From Actinoplanes derwentensis (GTDB lineage Bacteria > Actinomycetota > Actinomycetes > Mycobacteriales > Micromonosporaceae), in NCBI RefSeq assembly GCF_900104725.1, contig NZ_LT629758.1, positions 2,418,001 through 2,482,000 of the forward strand: DNA of 64,000 bases, read 5' to 3'. Each line of letters starts with the position of its first letter. The stretch's first letter is position 1. Below the pieces are notes generated by a model that was not told the origin of the DNA, did no database searches, and saw only the letters and a list, made by a program, of their open reading frames with translations. Shown here piece after piece: positions 34,982 through 44,064 of the stretch. A program made the position numbers and the translations under genes.

Positions 34982-37231
34982 GTGTCCGCCTTCAGTTCCC
35001 ACCTGCGCGCGCTGCGGCAGGACGCCGGGATGACGATGGAACGGCTCGCGGAGACGTCGGGTGTCAGTGCCCGCGCGATCAGCGACATGGAGCGCGGGCA
35101 CAGCCGGGCCGCGCAGGCGCGTACGCTCGCCGCTCTCGCCGACGGGCTCGGCCTGGACCCGCGGCAGCGCGATGAGCTGGTGGAGATCGCGCGGCAGAGC
35201 CGGTCCCGGACCGGTGCCGGGCGGCCACGCCTCTGCGAACTGCCCCGTGCGGTGGGCGACTTCGTCGGCCGGACCGCCGAGTTGGAGCAGGCCGCCGCGC
35301 TGGCCGGACCTCGGCCGCCGGACGTACCGGCGCCGGTCGTGGTGGTGCACGGGCAGGCGGGGCTCGGTAAGACGGCGTTCGCGGTGCGGCTGGCCGACGA
35401 GGTGGCCCCGGAGTTCCCGGACGGCTGCTTCTACCTGGATCTGCGAGGCACCGACGAGACCCCGATGCCGGTCGGTGAGGCCCTGATCCGGCTGTTGCGG
35501 GCCGCCGAGGTCAGCCCGCGGCGGATCGCCGAGACCGACGAGGAACGCTCCAGCCAGCTGCGGGCCGTGCTGCGTGAGCGGCGCTGCCTGTTGGTGCTGG
35601 ACAACGCCGCGAACGAGGCACAGGTCCGGCCGCTGTTGCCGGGCGACGGCCCGGGGCTGGCCGTGGTGACCAGCCGACGCCTGCTCGGCGGGCTGGACGA
35701 CGTGCTGCGGATCGGGTTGGAGCCGCTGGCACCGGCCGAGTCGGCACGGTTGCTGGGCGGGATCGCGGCACAGGCCGTCGACCCGGGTGCCGCCGGTGAG
35801 GTGGCGTCGGTCGCCGACTTCTGCGGGCATCTGCCGCTGGCGCTGCGGATCGCCGGGACCCGGCTGGCCACCCGCCCGGCCTGGACGGTCGCTCACCTGG
35901 TGTCCCGGCTCGCCGACGCGGACCGGCGGCTGGCGGTGCTGACCACCGGTGACACCGGGGTGGCCACCGCGTTCGCCCTGTCGCACGCGCAACTGCCGGA
36001 GGCGGCGGCCACGCTGTTCCGCAGGCTCGCGCACGTGCCGGGTGTCGACTTCGCCGCGCCGATCGCGGCCGTACTCACCGGGACCAGCCTGCCCGAGGCG
36101 GAGGACGGCCTGGACCTGCTGGTCGACCTGGGCCTGTTGCAACCCGACGGCGCCGACCGGTACCGGTTCCACGACCTGATCCGGTTGTACGCCGCGGAAC
36201 GGTTGCGGATCGAGGAGCCGCCGGGCGGCCGGGCGGCGACCGCGCTACGGATGCGGGAGTGGCTGCTGGAGACCGCGATCGTGGCCGGGCGGTGGTTCGA
36301 ACCGGAGTACGGATGCCTGCCCGCGGGCTGGACCGGGCTGGTGCCGCTGGCCACCGAGGAGGAGGCCGACGCCTGGTTGCAGGCCGAGTCGGACAACTGG
36401 CTGGGCGCGCTGCGCGCGGCGGCCGCCGCCGGGGACGACCGCCGGGTGGTGGACGTGGCCGAGGCGATGCACTGGTTCTCCGACCGGATGGTGTTCTGGG
36501 CCGGCTGGTACGAGGTCTACGGTTTCTCCCGGGCCGCCGCGGCCCGGCTGCCCGACCGCCTTCAGGAGCTGACCCACCTCAACTACTTCGCCTGGGCCGC
36601 CACGCACGGAGCCCGGCGGCCGCAGGAGGGCGCCGAGATCGCGATGGCGGCGTACGAGCTGGCGGTGCAGATCGGGGACCGGCGGCAACAGGGCTGGGCG
36701 TTGCAGTACGCGGGCACCGCCTGGCGATTCAGCCGGATCGACCGGGACCGGGCCCTCGCGGCGTACCGGCAGGCGCTGCAGTTGTTCGACGAGATCGGCG
36801 ATCACGACGCGTACGTGCAGCAGTTCCAGGGCATCGGCCTGCTGCTGATGGAACAGGGCCGCTCGGACGAGGCGATCGAACAGTTCCAGACCGCGATCCG
36901 GGAGGTCGGTGCCCGTCCGGTGGCGACGGCACCGGCTCGGGGCGCGCTGGCCGGGGCGCACACGTTCATGGCCGAGGCCCTGGTCCGAGCGGGCCGGTGG
37001 GCTGCGGCGCTGGAAACCGCGCAGGTGGCGTTGCCGCTGGTCCGGGACTACGCGAGCACCACGATGACCGGTCAGGTGCACCTGACGCTGGCCCGGGCCC
37101 GGATCGGCCTGGGCATGCCCGCCGAGGCTCGTGACGATCTGGTGCTGGCGTTGCGGATGCTCGACGACAACCTGCCGGAACACCTCGACCTGGCCCGGGC
37201 GGAACTGGCCGCACTCGACGGTTCTGCCTAA
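34982..37231 (+). CDS. XRE-family regulator with NB-ARC ATPase and TPR domains
   Basis: A 749-aa protein with a GTG start and GGAGG 7 nt upstream. Residues about 5-60 form an XRE helix-turn-helix (LRALRQDAGMTMERLAETSG). The NB-ARC module has Walker A GQAGLGKTA near residue 125, Walker B CLLVLDNAANEAQ near 203 and the CGHLPLALRIAG motif near 281. TPR repeats fill about 480-740. It parallels AfsR but swaps the SARP DNA-binding unit for XRE. It is probably an ATP-gated transcription factor. The divergent SPFH lipoprotein and the downstream chloroperoxidase-like gene are candidate targets by position only. Confidence 0.9.
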   Translation: MSAFSSHLRALRQDAGMTMERLAETSGVSARAISDMERGHSRAAQARTLAALADGLGLDPRQRDELVEIARQSRSRTGAGRPRLCELPRAVGDFVGRTAELEQAAALAGPRPPDVPAPVVVVHGQAGLGKTAFAVRLADEVAPEFPDGCFYLDLRGTDETPMPVGEALIRLLRAAEVSPRRIAETDEERSSQLRAVLRERRCLLVLDNAANEAQVRPLLPGDGPGLAVVTSRRLLGGLDDVLRIGLEPLAPAESARLLGGIAAQAVDPGAAGEVASVADFCGHLPLALRIAGTRLATRPAWTVAHLVSRLADADRRLAVLTTGDTGVATAFALSHAQLPEAAATLFRRLAHVPGVDFAAPIAAVLTGTSLPEAEDGLDLLVDLGLLQPDGADRYRFHDLIRLYAAERLRIEEPPGGRAATALRMREWLLETAIVAGRWFEPEYGCLPAGWTGLVPLATEEEADAWLQAESDNWLGALRAAAAAGDDRRVVDVAEAMHWFSDRMVFWAGWYEVYGFSRAAAARLPDRLQELTHLNYFAWAATHGARRPQEGAEIAMAAYELAVQIGDRRQQGWALQYAGTAWRFSRIDRDRALAAYRQALQLFDEIGDHDAYVQQFQGIGLLLMEQGRSDEAIEQFQTAIREVGARPVATAPARGALAGAHTFMAEALVRAGRWAAALETAQVALPLVRDYASTTMTGQVHLTLARARIGLGMPAEARDDLVLALRMLDDNLPEHLDLARAELAALDGSA

Positions 37232-37315
37232 TTTCCTGCGTGGTCCCGGCCGCCGGGTATTGGTTGCATAGTGAGGAGGCGGTGCCGCTCCGGTACCCCG
37301 TACGAAAGGACCCTC

Positions 37316-38149
37316 ATGGGTTTTGTCACCACGGCCGACGGCACGCAGATCTACTTCAAGGACTGGGGCGCCGGCCGGCCGGTCGTGCTCAGCCACGGCT
37401 GGCCGCTGAACTCCGACAGCTGGGAGGCGCAGCAGTTGTTCCTGGCGAGCAACGGCTACCGGGTGATCGCCCACGACCGTCGTGGTCACGGCCGGTCCGA
37501 GCAGACCTGGCACGGCAACGAGATGGACACGTACGCCGCGGACCTGGCCGCCGTGATCGAGCACCTCGACCTGCGGGACCTCACCCTGATCGGGTTCTCC
37601 ACCGGCGGCGGCGAGATCTCCCGCTACATCGGCAACCACGGCACCGCCCGCGTCGCCCAGGCGGTGCTGGTGTCGTCCGTACCGCCGCTGATGTTGCAGA
37701 CCGACGACAACCCGGGCGGTCTGCCGCTGTCGGTGTTCGACGGCATCCGGGCCGGTTCGCTCGCCGACCGCTCGCAGCTCTACCAGGACTTCGCGAACGG
37801 CCCGTTCTTCGGCGCCAACCGCCCCGGCGCGCAGGTGTCGCAGGGCATGAAGGACGCGTTCTGGCTGCAGGGCATGACCGCCGGGCACCGCAACACCTAC
37901 GAGTCGATCGCCGCGTTCTCGGCCACCGACTTCCGCGGCGACCTGGCCAAGTTCGACGTTCCCACCCTGGTCATCCACGGTGACGACGACCAGGTCGTGC
38001 CGTTCGAGGCGGCCGGCAAGGCGTCGGCGGCGCTGATCAAGGGCGCCGAGCTGAAGGTGTACGCGGGTGCGCCGCACGGCATCACCGACACCCACAAGGA
38101 CCAGCTCAACAGCGACCTGCTGGAGTTCCTGAACTCGTACGCCGCCTGA
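37316..38149 (+). CDS. Non-heme chloroperoxidase-like alpha/beta hydrolase
   Basis: A 277-aa protein. ATG 37316 has GAAAGGA upstream. It is a typical cofactor-free haloperoxidase/esterase. [15 protein letters not shown] forms the oxyanion region and [14 protein letters not shown] follows. The nucleophile elbow GFSTGG carries Ser95. The acid is in [13 protein letters not shown] and the histidine in GAPHGI. These enzymes hydrolyse esters and, in the presence of peracid, halogenate. The physiological substrate is unknown. It may be cotranscribed with the XRE regulator, 84 nt upstream. It ends in a shared hairpin with the convergent AbiEii-like gene. Confidence 0.9.
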   Translation: MGFVTTADGTQIYFKDWGAGRPVVLSHGWPLNSDSWEAQQLFLASNGYRVIAHDRRGHGRSEQTWHGNEMDTYAADLAAVIEHLDLRDLTLIGFSTGGGEISRYIGNHGTARVAQAVLVSSVPPLMLQTDDNPGGLPLSVFDGIRAGSLADRSQLYQDFANGPFFGANRPGAQVSQGMKDAFWLQGMTAGHRNTYESIAAFSATDFRGDLAKFDVPTLVIHGDDDQVVPFEAAGKASAALIKGAELKVYAGAPHGITDTHKDQLNSDLLEFLNSYAA

Positions 38150-38158
38150 TCCCGGCCT

Positions 38159-38185
38159 CCGGTGCCGCCCTCGCGGCGGCGCCGG
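38159..38185. terminator. Bidirectional hairpin between convergent genes
   Basis: An 11-bp stem (38159-38169 with 38175-38185) with one G-T pair and a 5-nt loop. It lies between the stops at 38149 and 38192 and can serve both genes. Confidence 0.7.
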
Positions 38186-38191
38186 GCACGG

Positions 38192-38857
38192 TCAGCGCGG
38201 CCACCCGGCGAACCGGGCCCGGATCGCCACCGCTCCGGCCGCGTCGACACCGTAGGCGACGAAGGCCCGGTCCGGGGTCCGGTCCAGACGCCGGCCGGCC
38301 GCGGTGACGTCCTCGTCCTCCAGCGCCGGATCGACTCGGCGCGCGGCGTCCAGCAGTTGCCCGGCGTCGCGGTCCGCCAGGAACACGGCCACGTCGATGA
38401 AGTCGCGGACCTCGGCCCGGCCGACCAGCGCCGCCACCTTCCACGCCAGCAGGTCCTCGACCGCCATGACCGGGCCGATGTCGAGCACCACCGGCGGGTA
38501 CGACCGGTCCAGAAACCCCAGACTCACCCGTAACCCGTCCCGATCGTCCGGGTCGCGGAACACCGTCAGCTCCGCCATCTGGTAGGCCATCCCGGCGATC
38601 AGTTCCGCCAGGTCACTGTCATGATCGACCGCTTCGACCCGCAGACCGGCGCGCACCAGCGCATCCGTCACCGCCGCGGTCGCCGCGGCCACCGAGCCCT
38701 CCCCGGACGCGAACAGGTCGACGTCCTCGGTCGGGCGGACGACCAGGCCGTGTTCGATCAGGGCGAGACCGCCGCCGAGGACGAATCCGTACCGGTACGC
38801 GGCCGTCAGCGCCGTTCGTGCCACCAGCTCGTGAAACGGGTCGGGACGGTCGGTCAA
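38192..38857 (-). CDS. AbiEii/AbiGii-type nucleotidyltransferase (putative toxin)
   Basis: A 221-aa protein. It starts at TTG 38857, overlapping the preceding stop as TTGA. The nucleotidyltransferase signature is YGFVLGGGLALIEHGLVVRP followed by TEDVDLFA, the GG...DxD metal-binding motif. A helical C-terminal half follows (DLLAWKVAALVGRAEVRDFI, ALEDEDVTAAG). AbiEii proteins are NTases of type IV toxin-antitoxin/abortive-infection pairs. The upstream overlapping gene takes the place of an antitoxin but does not look like AbiEi. A toxin role is inference; it could be a housekeeping-type NTase. Confidence 0.75.
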   Translation of the reverse strand: MTDRPDPFHELVARTALTAAYRYGFVLGGGLALIEHGLVVRPTEDVDLFASGEGSVAAATAAVTDALVRAGLRVEAVDHDSDLAELIAGMAYQMAELTVFRDPDDRDGLRVSLGFLDRSYPPVVLDIGPVMAVEDLLAWKVAALVGRAEVRDFIDVAVFLADRDAGQLLDAARRVDPALEDEDVTAAGRRLDRTPDRAFVAYGVDAAGAVAIRARFAGWPR

Positions 38858-39210
38858 CCCGCGACCCGCACCGCGGCCAGCACCGGATGCCGCTGCTCCC
38901 ACGCCGCGCGGACGCCCCGGGGCAGGAACAGCTCGGCCCACACCCGCGAGAGCACTCCGGCGTTCAGCATGGTCCGCAGCTCGTCCCATCGGACGGCTTC
39001 CCGGAGCACGATCTCGCACATCCGGGGGCGGTCGTAGTCGTCGGCGAGGTCGAACCGGCGGTCCCGCGGCGGCAGCCACAGCATCCGGTGCGGCAGTTCC
39101 ACCACTCCGGTGTCCGGGCCGCGCAGCTCAGCGAGGTCGGCGACGACCAGCACCGCCCGGCCGGGCCGGGCCGCCGGCCGGCTCGGGGAACTGTGCAGCA
39201 CCGATGTCAT
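38854..39210 (-). CDS. Small protein translationally coupled to the AbiEii-like gene
   Basis: A 118-aa protein. ATG 39210 follows a TACGCT box by 6 nt, so the transcript may be leaderless. It starts with a Ser/Pro/Arg-rich tail. VLVVADLAELRGPDTGVVEL, WLPPRDRRFDLADDYDRPRM and LREAVRWDELRTMLNAGVLS follow. I see no HTH or catalytic motif. Its TGA overlaps the TTG start of the nucleotidyltransferase by 4 nt, which implies fixed stoichiometry, as in antitoxin-toxin pairs. It is a candidate antitoxin of unrecognised family. Confidence 0.65.
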   Translation of the reverse strand: MTSVLHSSPSRPAARPGRAVLVVADLAELRGPDTGVVELPHRMLWLPPRDRRFDLADDYDRPRMCEIVLREAVRWDELRTMLNAGVLSRVWAELFLPRGVRAAWEQRHPVLAAVRVAG

Positions 39211-39216
39211 GCCCCC

Positions 39217-39222
39217 AGCGTA
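39217..39222 (-). promoter_or_regulatory. Putative -10 box (TACGCT) of a leaderless promoter
   Basis: On the minus strand TACGCT is 6 nt from the ATG at 39210, which lacks an SD sequence at normal spacing. It would drive the putative antitoxin/NTase operon. Confidence 0.45.
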
Positions 39223-39501
39223 AGCGACCCGCCACTTCATCCACCAGGACGGCGCCCGGACCGGCTGGTTCACCGGACCCGGCGGCCGTTCCGGCGGACC
39301 CCGAATGGGCCTGTCCGGAAACCCGCCGGGCAGATCTCGGACGGGGGTTCGTTCCTGTGCTGCCGTGCCGGAGCCATGACGAGGGTGCGATACCTGCTGG
39401 TGTCCGGCCCGGACAGCAGCAACCGAGCCGCAACCGGAGACGCAACCGGTTCGAACCCACGGCCGGCAAGCATGGAGGCTCCCGAGCTGAGGAGCTTCTC
39501 C

Positions 39502-40056
39502 ATGCGGATGCGCCGTACCGCTGTCGCCCTTGCCATGGCCACCGCCGTCGCTGTCCCCGCCGTCACCACCGGCATGGTCGCGTACGCCCAGACGAGTTCG
39601 CCGTCCGCCACAGGCCACATGTCGGCGGCTGAGAAGCCGACCGCGAAGCCGACCCGGAGCCCGTCCAAGAAGGTGAAGGTGAAGTTCTCGGCGACCGGCA
39701 CGGTGACCACGGTCGACGCCGCGGCGAGCACGATCGCCCTCGTGGTGAAGGGCGGCACGAAGGACGTCAAGGGCAAGACCGTCACCGTCAGCGTCCCGAC
39801 GAGCGTGCGGATCCTGCTGAACGGCAGGAAGGTACAGCTGAGCGCCCTCATGGCCGGGCAAAAGATCACCGTGACCGGCACCCGGATCGACACCGCTTAC
39901 ACCGCCGCGAAGATCCAGGCGACGGGCAAGGACAAGAACAAGCCGGCACCGACGCCGAGCGCCACCGCCACACCCACCACGCCGGCGTCGCCGACCGCTA
40001 CACCGTCAGCGTCGCCGACCGAGTCCGGCGACCCGGAGACAGCCGAGGCGCCGTAG
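39502..40056 (+). CDS. Secreted protein with DUF5666-like domain
   Basis: A 184-aa protein. ATG 39502 has GAGGAG about 7 nt upstream. A signal peptide (MRMRRTAVALAMATAVAVPA) ends near residue 32. A short Lys/Pro-rich linker precedes one small beta-barrel of the DUF5666/OB-like type (VTTVDAAASTIALVVKGG; VTVSVPTSVRILLNGRKVQL; LMAGQKITVTGTRID). The C-terminal 45 residues are Pro/Thr/Ser/Ala-rich and probably extend through the cell wall. The function of the domain is unknown. The gene faces a broken hydrolase gene. Confidence 0.7.
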   Translation: MRMRRTAVALAMATAVAVPAVTTGMVAYAQTSSPSATGHMSAAEKPTAKPTRSPSKKVKVKFSATGTVTTVDAAASTIALVVKGGTKDVKGKTVTVSVPTSVRILLNGRKVQLSALMAGQKITVTGTRIDTAYTAAKIQATGKDKNKPAPTPSATATPTTPASPTATPSASPTESGDPETAEAP

Positions 40057-40078
40057 GTGCGAGACCCCACGGCCGCTG

Positions 40079-40618
40079 TCAGTTCCGGAGTCCGGTGAGA
40101 GAGGAAGCCTGGGGCGTGGCGATGTCAACGTCATCGAGCGGCACGCCGGCGACGGCGTTCGTGGTGACGTGCCGGAAGTGGCTGAACAGGAACGGCGGCG
40201 GGCCCGCCAGCCGAGCCGATGCGGAAGTCACCGCGTCGGCATCCGCGATGTACGGGGCACGCTCGGCGTCCCGCGACGGTGTCGCCGGGTACCAGACCTG
40301 TGCCATCAGCTCTCGATGGGCGGCCGGGTCGGCGGTGAAGAGCTCGGGCCTGGCCTGATCCACCCAGTGGTAGGTCACGGTGCCGATGCCGTAGCGCCCG
40401 GTCGGTACCGGGAAGTGAAACACCGGCAATGCCACTGACACGACCAGCATGATCACGCCCCCCGCCAGACCGGCGACCGTCGCGGTGCGCACGATCCACA
40501 CCCGGGCGTCGAACCGCCCCACCATCGGCCGACGCAGTAGCCGGACAAACGGCAACACCAGTGCCAGCACGTACGCGGGTACCACCTGGCACCGGAAGTC
40601 TTCGGGTGGTGAGCCCAC
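40079..40618 (-). pseudogene. N-terminal fragment of a platelet-activating-factor-acetylhydrolase-like enzyme
   Basis: The 179-aa reading frame has a membrane segment (VATVAGLAGGVIMLVVSVAL region). It then has the conserved N-terminal part of actinobacterial PAF-AH-like alpha/beta hydrolases: PTGRYGIGTVTYHWVDQARP, LMAQVWYPA and FLFSHFRHVTTNAVAGVPLD. It ends at TPQASSLTGLRN, just where family members enter the core fold (LIFLxGLxxFR). The nucleophile, acid and histidine are therefore absent. A 3' deletion has left a non-functional stub, although it may still be translated. Confidence 0.65.
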
Positions 40619-40746
40619 TGACGCACGACGGGGTCAGGTTGTTGTCAGGTCTCTCGACGGAACTTCGTGTTCCTCGACACAGGCTTTCGTCCACCGATGG
40701 GCATCTATATTGACGGGCAATGATTCCCGTTCCCATGGGAGGACAC

Positions 40747-43700
40747 ATGCGCCGACCGAGTGTGCCCGCGGTACTGCTGGGCATAACCACCGTCGTCTTA
40801 GGGTCCACGGTGGCCGGCAATCCGGCCGCTGCCATTCCACCAGAGAAACCGGAAAACACCACCGCGACGACCGCGACCGAGCGGGCCGCCACCGCCAAAC
40901 CCGTCACCGTCACCCTGATCACCGGCGACGAGGTCACCGTTCGCGCCGGCGGCCGGCCGTCGGTGCGGCCCGCGCCCGGCCGGGAGAAGGTCGGCTTCGT
41001 GTCGAGCCGGGCCGGTGGCCGCAACCTCGTCGTGCCACGTGACGCGCTACCGCTGCTCACCGCCGGTCGCCTCGACGAACGGCTGTTCGACATCGACACC
41101 CTGGTCGGATTCGGGTACACCGACGATCGCACCACCGAACTGCCGCTGCTCATCGCGTACCCGGACAAGGGTGCCGATCAGGCCCGGACCACGACCGTGA
41201 CCGCCGGGACCAGAGTGACCCGCGACCTGCCCGCGGCCGGGGTCCTCGCCGTGAGCGCGACCGCGACCGGCCGCAGCGGGCTCTGGCAGCAGCTCACGCA
41301 GGGAACCCAGCAGGCCCGCGCGCTCAAACCGGCCGTCGCCAACATCTGGCTGGACGGCAAGCGTGACCTGGTCCTGGACCACAGCGTGCCGCAGATCGGC
41401 GCCCCGACCGCGTGGGCGGCCGGTTACGACGGCACCGGCGTCAAGGTCGCCGTCCTGGACACCGGCATCGACGCCGACCACCCCGACCTGGCCGGGAAGG
41501 TCGCCGAGGCGGCCGACTTCACCGGCTCGGCGAGCGGCACCGACGACGTCGAGGGGCACGGCACGCACGTGGCCTCCACGATCGCGGGCACCGGCGCCGC
41601 GTCCGGCGGTAAGTACAAGGGTGTCGCTCCGGGCGCCGGCCTGGTCATCGGCAAGGTGTGCGGCGACCTGGGCTGCACCGACTCCGCCATTCTGGCCGGT
41701 ATGGAGTGGGCGGCGAGCCGCGCCGAGGTCGTCAACATGAGCCTCGGTGGCGGCGACACCGCCGCGATCGACCCCCTGGAAGCCGCGATCAACAACCTGA
41801 CTGAGCAGTACGGCACGCTGTTCGTGGTCGCGTCCGGCAACGCCGGCACGTTCGCACCGGTCAGTTCACCCTCCACCGCCGACGCGGCTCTGTCGGTCGG
41901 CGCCGTGGACCGCGAGGACCAGTTGGCCGAGTTCTCCAGCCGGGGCCCGCGCACCGGGGACGGCGCCGTCAAGCCGGAGATCACCGCGCCCGGCGTCGAG
42001 ATCGTCGCGGCCAGGGCCGGGGGCACGACCGGGGAGGACGCGTACGTCGCGTACTCCGGCACCTCGATGGCCACGCCGCATGTCGTCGGGGCCGCCGCGA
42101 TCCTGGCCCAGCAGCACCCGGACTGGACGGCGCAGCAGCGCAAGACCGTGCTGATGGGCTCGGCCGCGCCGATCGACGGCACCACCGCGTACCAGCAGGG
42201 CGCGGGCCGTGTCGACGTCGCCCGGGAGATCACCCAGACGGTCGCCGTCAACGAGGGCGCGATCAACTTCGGCATCCAGCGCTGGCCGCACGACGACGAC
42301 CAGCCGGTGACGAAGACCGTCACCTACCGCAACGAGGGCACCGCCGCCGTCACGCTTACTCTGGCCCTGACCGGTCAGGCGGGCGTGTTCACCGTCGCCG
42401 ACACCACGCTGACCGTGCCCGCGGGCGGCACCGCCACCACCACGGTCACCGCCGACACCCGCGGTGACCTGCCCGATCAGCCGCTCAGCGGGCATCTGAT
42501 CGGCACCGGTCCCGGCGGCGTGCGTGTCTCGGCGCCGCTCGGTGTGGTCCGTGAGGTGGAGAGCTACGACGTCGAGGTCGACGTCGTCGAGCCGGTCGAC
42601 TTCACCTATGTGGTCCTGGTCGAGTTGAACTCGGGCGAGTTCGCCGAGTGGCTGCCGGGCGGCGGCACGCTGCGGTTGCCCAAGGGCGAGTACGCCGTGG
42701 CCGCGAACGTCGAGACCGACGCGACGAGCGCCTGGCTCTACCACACCCGGTTCGCGGTGACCGGGGACCGGACCCTCACGCTCGACGCGCGCGACGCGAA
42801 ACCGATCGCCGTCACCGTGCCGGATCCGGCCGCCGCCATCAGCTTCATCGGCATCGCCGGTGAGTGGGACGCACCGGCCGGCTGGGTCGACCTGTCGTTC
42901 GCCGGGTTCGACCCCGGCAACGCCTCGATCGGGCAGATCTGGGGCGCTCCAGCCGACAATCGGTTCCTGGGTTCGGTCACCGAGAACTGGGCCCGGCCCG
43001 GTGCGGACGGGCTGTTCACCGACAGTCCCGTGACGTACGACCAGACGTACTTCAAGAAGGGTTCGCAGTTCACCGGCTTGAAGAAGCGGACCCGAACTGG
43101 TGACTACGCCGCCCTGCGCACCACCTACCACGTCGACGCAGTCGGCGCCGGAGGGATCAAGGCCAACGGCTCCCAGCTGGGCGAGAGCCTGTTCTGGACA
43201 CCGGTCACGCCGATCAGTGCGCTGCCCTTCCAGCGCACCGAGTACGTCAACGCCGACACCGGTTCCGGTACGTGGCTCGGCTTCTTCAACGAGACCGGCC
43301 CCGAACTCACGCTGAGTTCCCTGCAGAGCGAGCCGAAGAAGTACCAGCCCGGCCGGACGTACCAGGACCCCTGGAACAAGGCCGTCATCGCCCACACCGT
43401 CACCGGGTCCGACCTGGTCGGTGGACACATCGTCCGCTCCGGTGACACCGTGCTCGCCGCGCCGCCGAACCACGGCGACGGCGTGGGCCACTACGGGTTC
43501 ACCGGCTGGGACAGCGCCCGCACGGCGCTCTACCGCAACGGTGAACTGGTCGCCGAGGAGCCGTCCGACTTCGGCTTCTGGGAGGTGCCCGCGGAGAGCG
43601 CCACCTACCGGCTGGAGACCTCCGTCGACCGGGGCACGCAGTACACGTACTCCACGAAGTTCAGCACCGCGTGGACGTTCGTGTCCGGGCACACCTCGGA

Positions 43701-44025
43701 CGAGGAGTGGACGCCGCTGCCGATCACCACGGTCCGCTTCGACCCGCCGGTCGACGCCACCGGCAAGGCCCGCGCCGGTAAGACCGTCAAGATCCCGGTC
43801 CACCTCGACCAGCAGATCACGTCCCGGGCCCGGGCCGTCACGACCGAGGTCTCCTACGACGACGGCCGCACCTGGCGCCGGGTGCCGGTCACCGGCTCCG
43901 GCATCCACCGCACCGTCACCATCACCCATCCCGCCACGGCCGGTTTCGTCAGCCTCCGCGCCACGGCGACCACCGCGAACGGCACGGCCGAACAGACCGT
44001 GATCCGCGCGTACGCCATCGGCTGA
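40747..44025 (+). CDS. Secreted subtilisin-family (S8) serine protease, second copy
   Basis: A 1092-aa protein. ATG 40747 is chosen for GGGAGG at 40738-40743. The signal peptide ends near residue 29 and the propeptide again opens VTVTLITGDEVTV. Triad residues are Asp238 (VAVLDTGID), His271 (GHGTHVAS) and Ser440 (GTSMATPH). Beta-sandwich domains follow to the end. Compared with the first subtilase the PA-like insert is not evident, so the protein is about 100 residues shorter. The two share FSSRGPR, KPEITAPGV and the C-terminal SYDDGxTW motif, which shows common descent. It is exported. A strong hairpin follows. Confidence 0.95.
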   Translation: MRRPSVPAVLLGITTVVLGSTVAGNPAAAIPPEKPENTTATTATERAATAKPVTVTLITGDEVTVRAGGRPSVRPAPGREKVGFVSSRAGGRNLVVPRDALPLLTAGRLDERLFDIDTLVGFGYTDDRTTELPLLIAYPDKGADQARTTTVTAGTRVTRDLPAAGVLAVSATATGRSGLWQQLTQGTQQARALKPAVANIWLDGKRDLVLDHSVPQIGAPTAWAAGYDGTGVKVAVLDTGIDADHPDLAGKVAEAADFTGSASGTDDVEGHGTHVASTIAGTGAASGGKYKGVAPGAGLVIGKVCGDLGCTDSAILAGMEWAASRAEVVNMSLGGGDTAAIDPLEAAINNLTEQYGTLFVVASGNAGTFAPVSSPSTADAALSVGAVDREDQLAEFSSRGPRTGDGAVKPEITAPGVEIVAARAGGTTGEDAYVAYSGTSMATPHVVGAAAILAQQHPDWTAQQRKTVLMGSAAPIDGTTAYQQGAGRVDVAREITQTVAVNEGAINFGIQRWPHDDDQPVTKTVTYRNEGTAAVTLTLALTGQAGVFTVADTTLTVPAGGTATTTVTADTRGDLPDQPLSGHLIGTGPGGVRVSAPLGVVREVESYDVEVDVVEPVDFTYVVLVELNSGEFAEWLPGGGTLRLPKGEYAVAANVETDATSAWLYHTRFAVTGDRTLTLDARDAKPIAVTVPDPAAAISFIGIAGEWDAPAGWVDLSFAGFDPGNASIGQIWGAPADNRFLGSVTENWARPGADGLFTDSPVTYDQTYFKKGSQFTGLKKRTRTGDYAALRTTYHVDAVGAGGIKANGSQLGESLFWTPVTPISALPFQRTEYVNADTGSGTWLGFFNETGPELTLSSLQSEPKKYQPGRTYQDPWNKAVIAHTVTGSDLVGGHIVRSGDTVLAAPPNHGDGVGHYGFTGWDSARTALYRNGELVAEEPSDFGFWEVPAESATYRLETSVDRGTQYTYSTKFSTAWTFVSGHTSDEEWTPLPITTVRFDPPVDATGKARAGKTVKIPVHLDQQITSRARAVTTEVSYDDGRTWRRVPVTGSGIHRTVTITHPATAGFVSLRATATTANGTAEQTVIRAYAIG

Positions 44026-44032
44026 GCACCGG

Positions 44033-44064
44033 CACGGGGGCACACCACCGGGTGTGTCCCCGTG
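44033..44064. terminator. Bidirectional hairpin between subtilase and nucleotidyltransferase genes
   Basis: A 14-bp stem with one G-T type mismatch (44033-44046 with 44051-44064) lies between the stop at 44025 and the convergent stop at 44065. Confidence 0.75.

Noticed and set aside
39440..39475. GGTTCGAACC, similar to a tRNA T-loop
   Set aside because: The flanking bases cannot form a 5-bp T-stem and no acceptor, D or anticodon arm is present.
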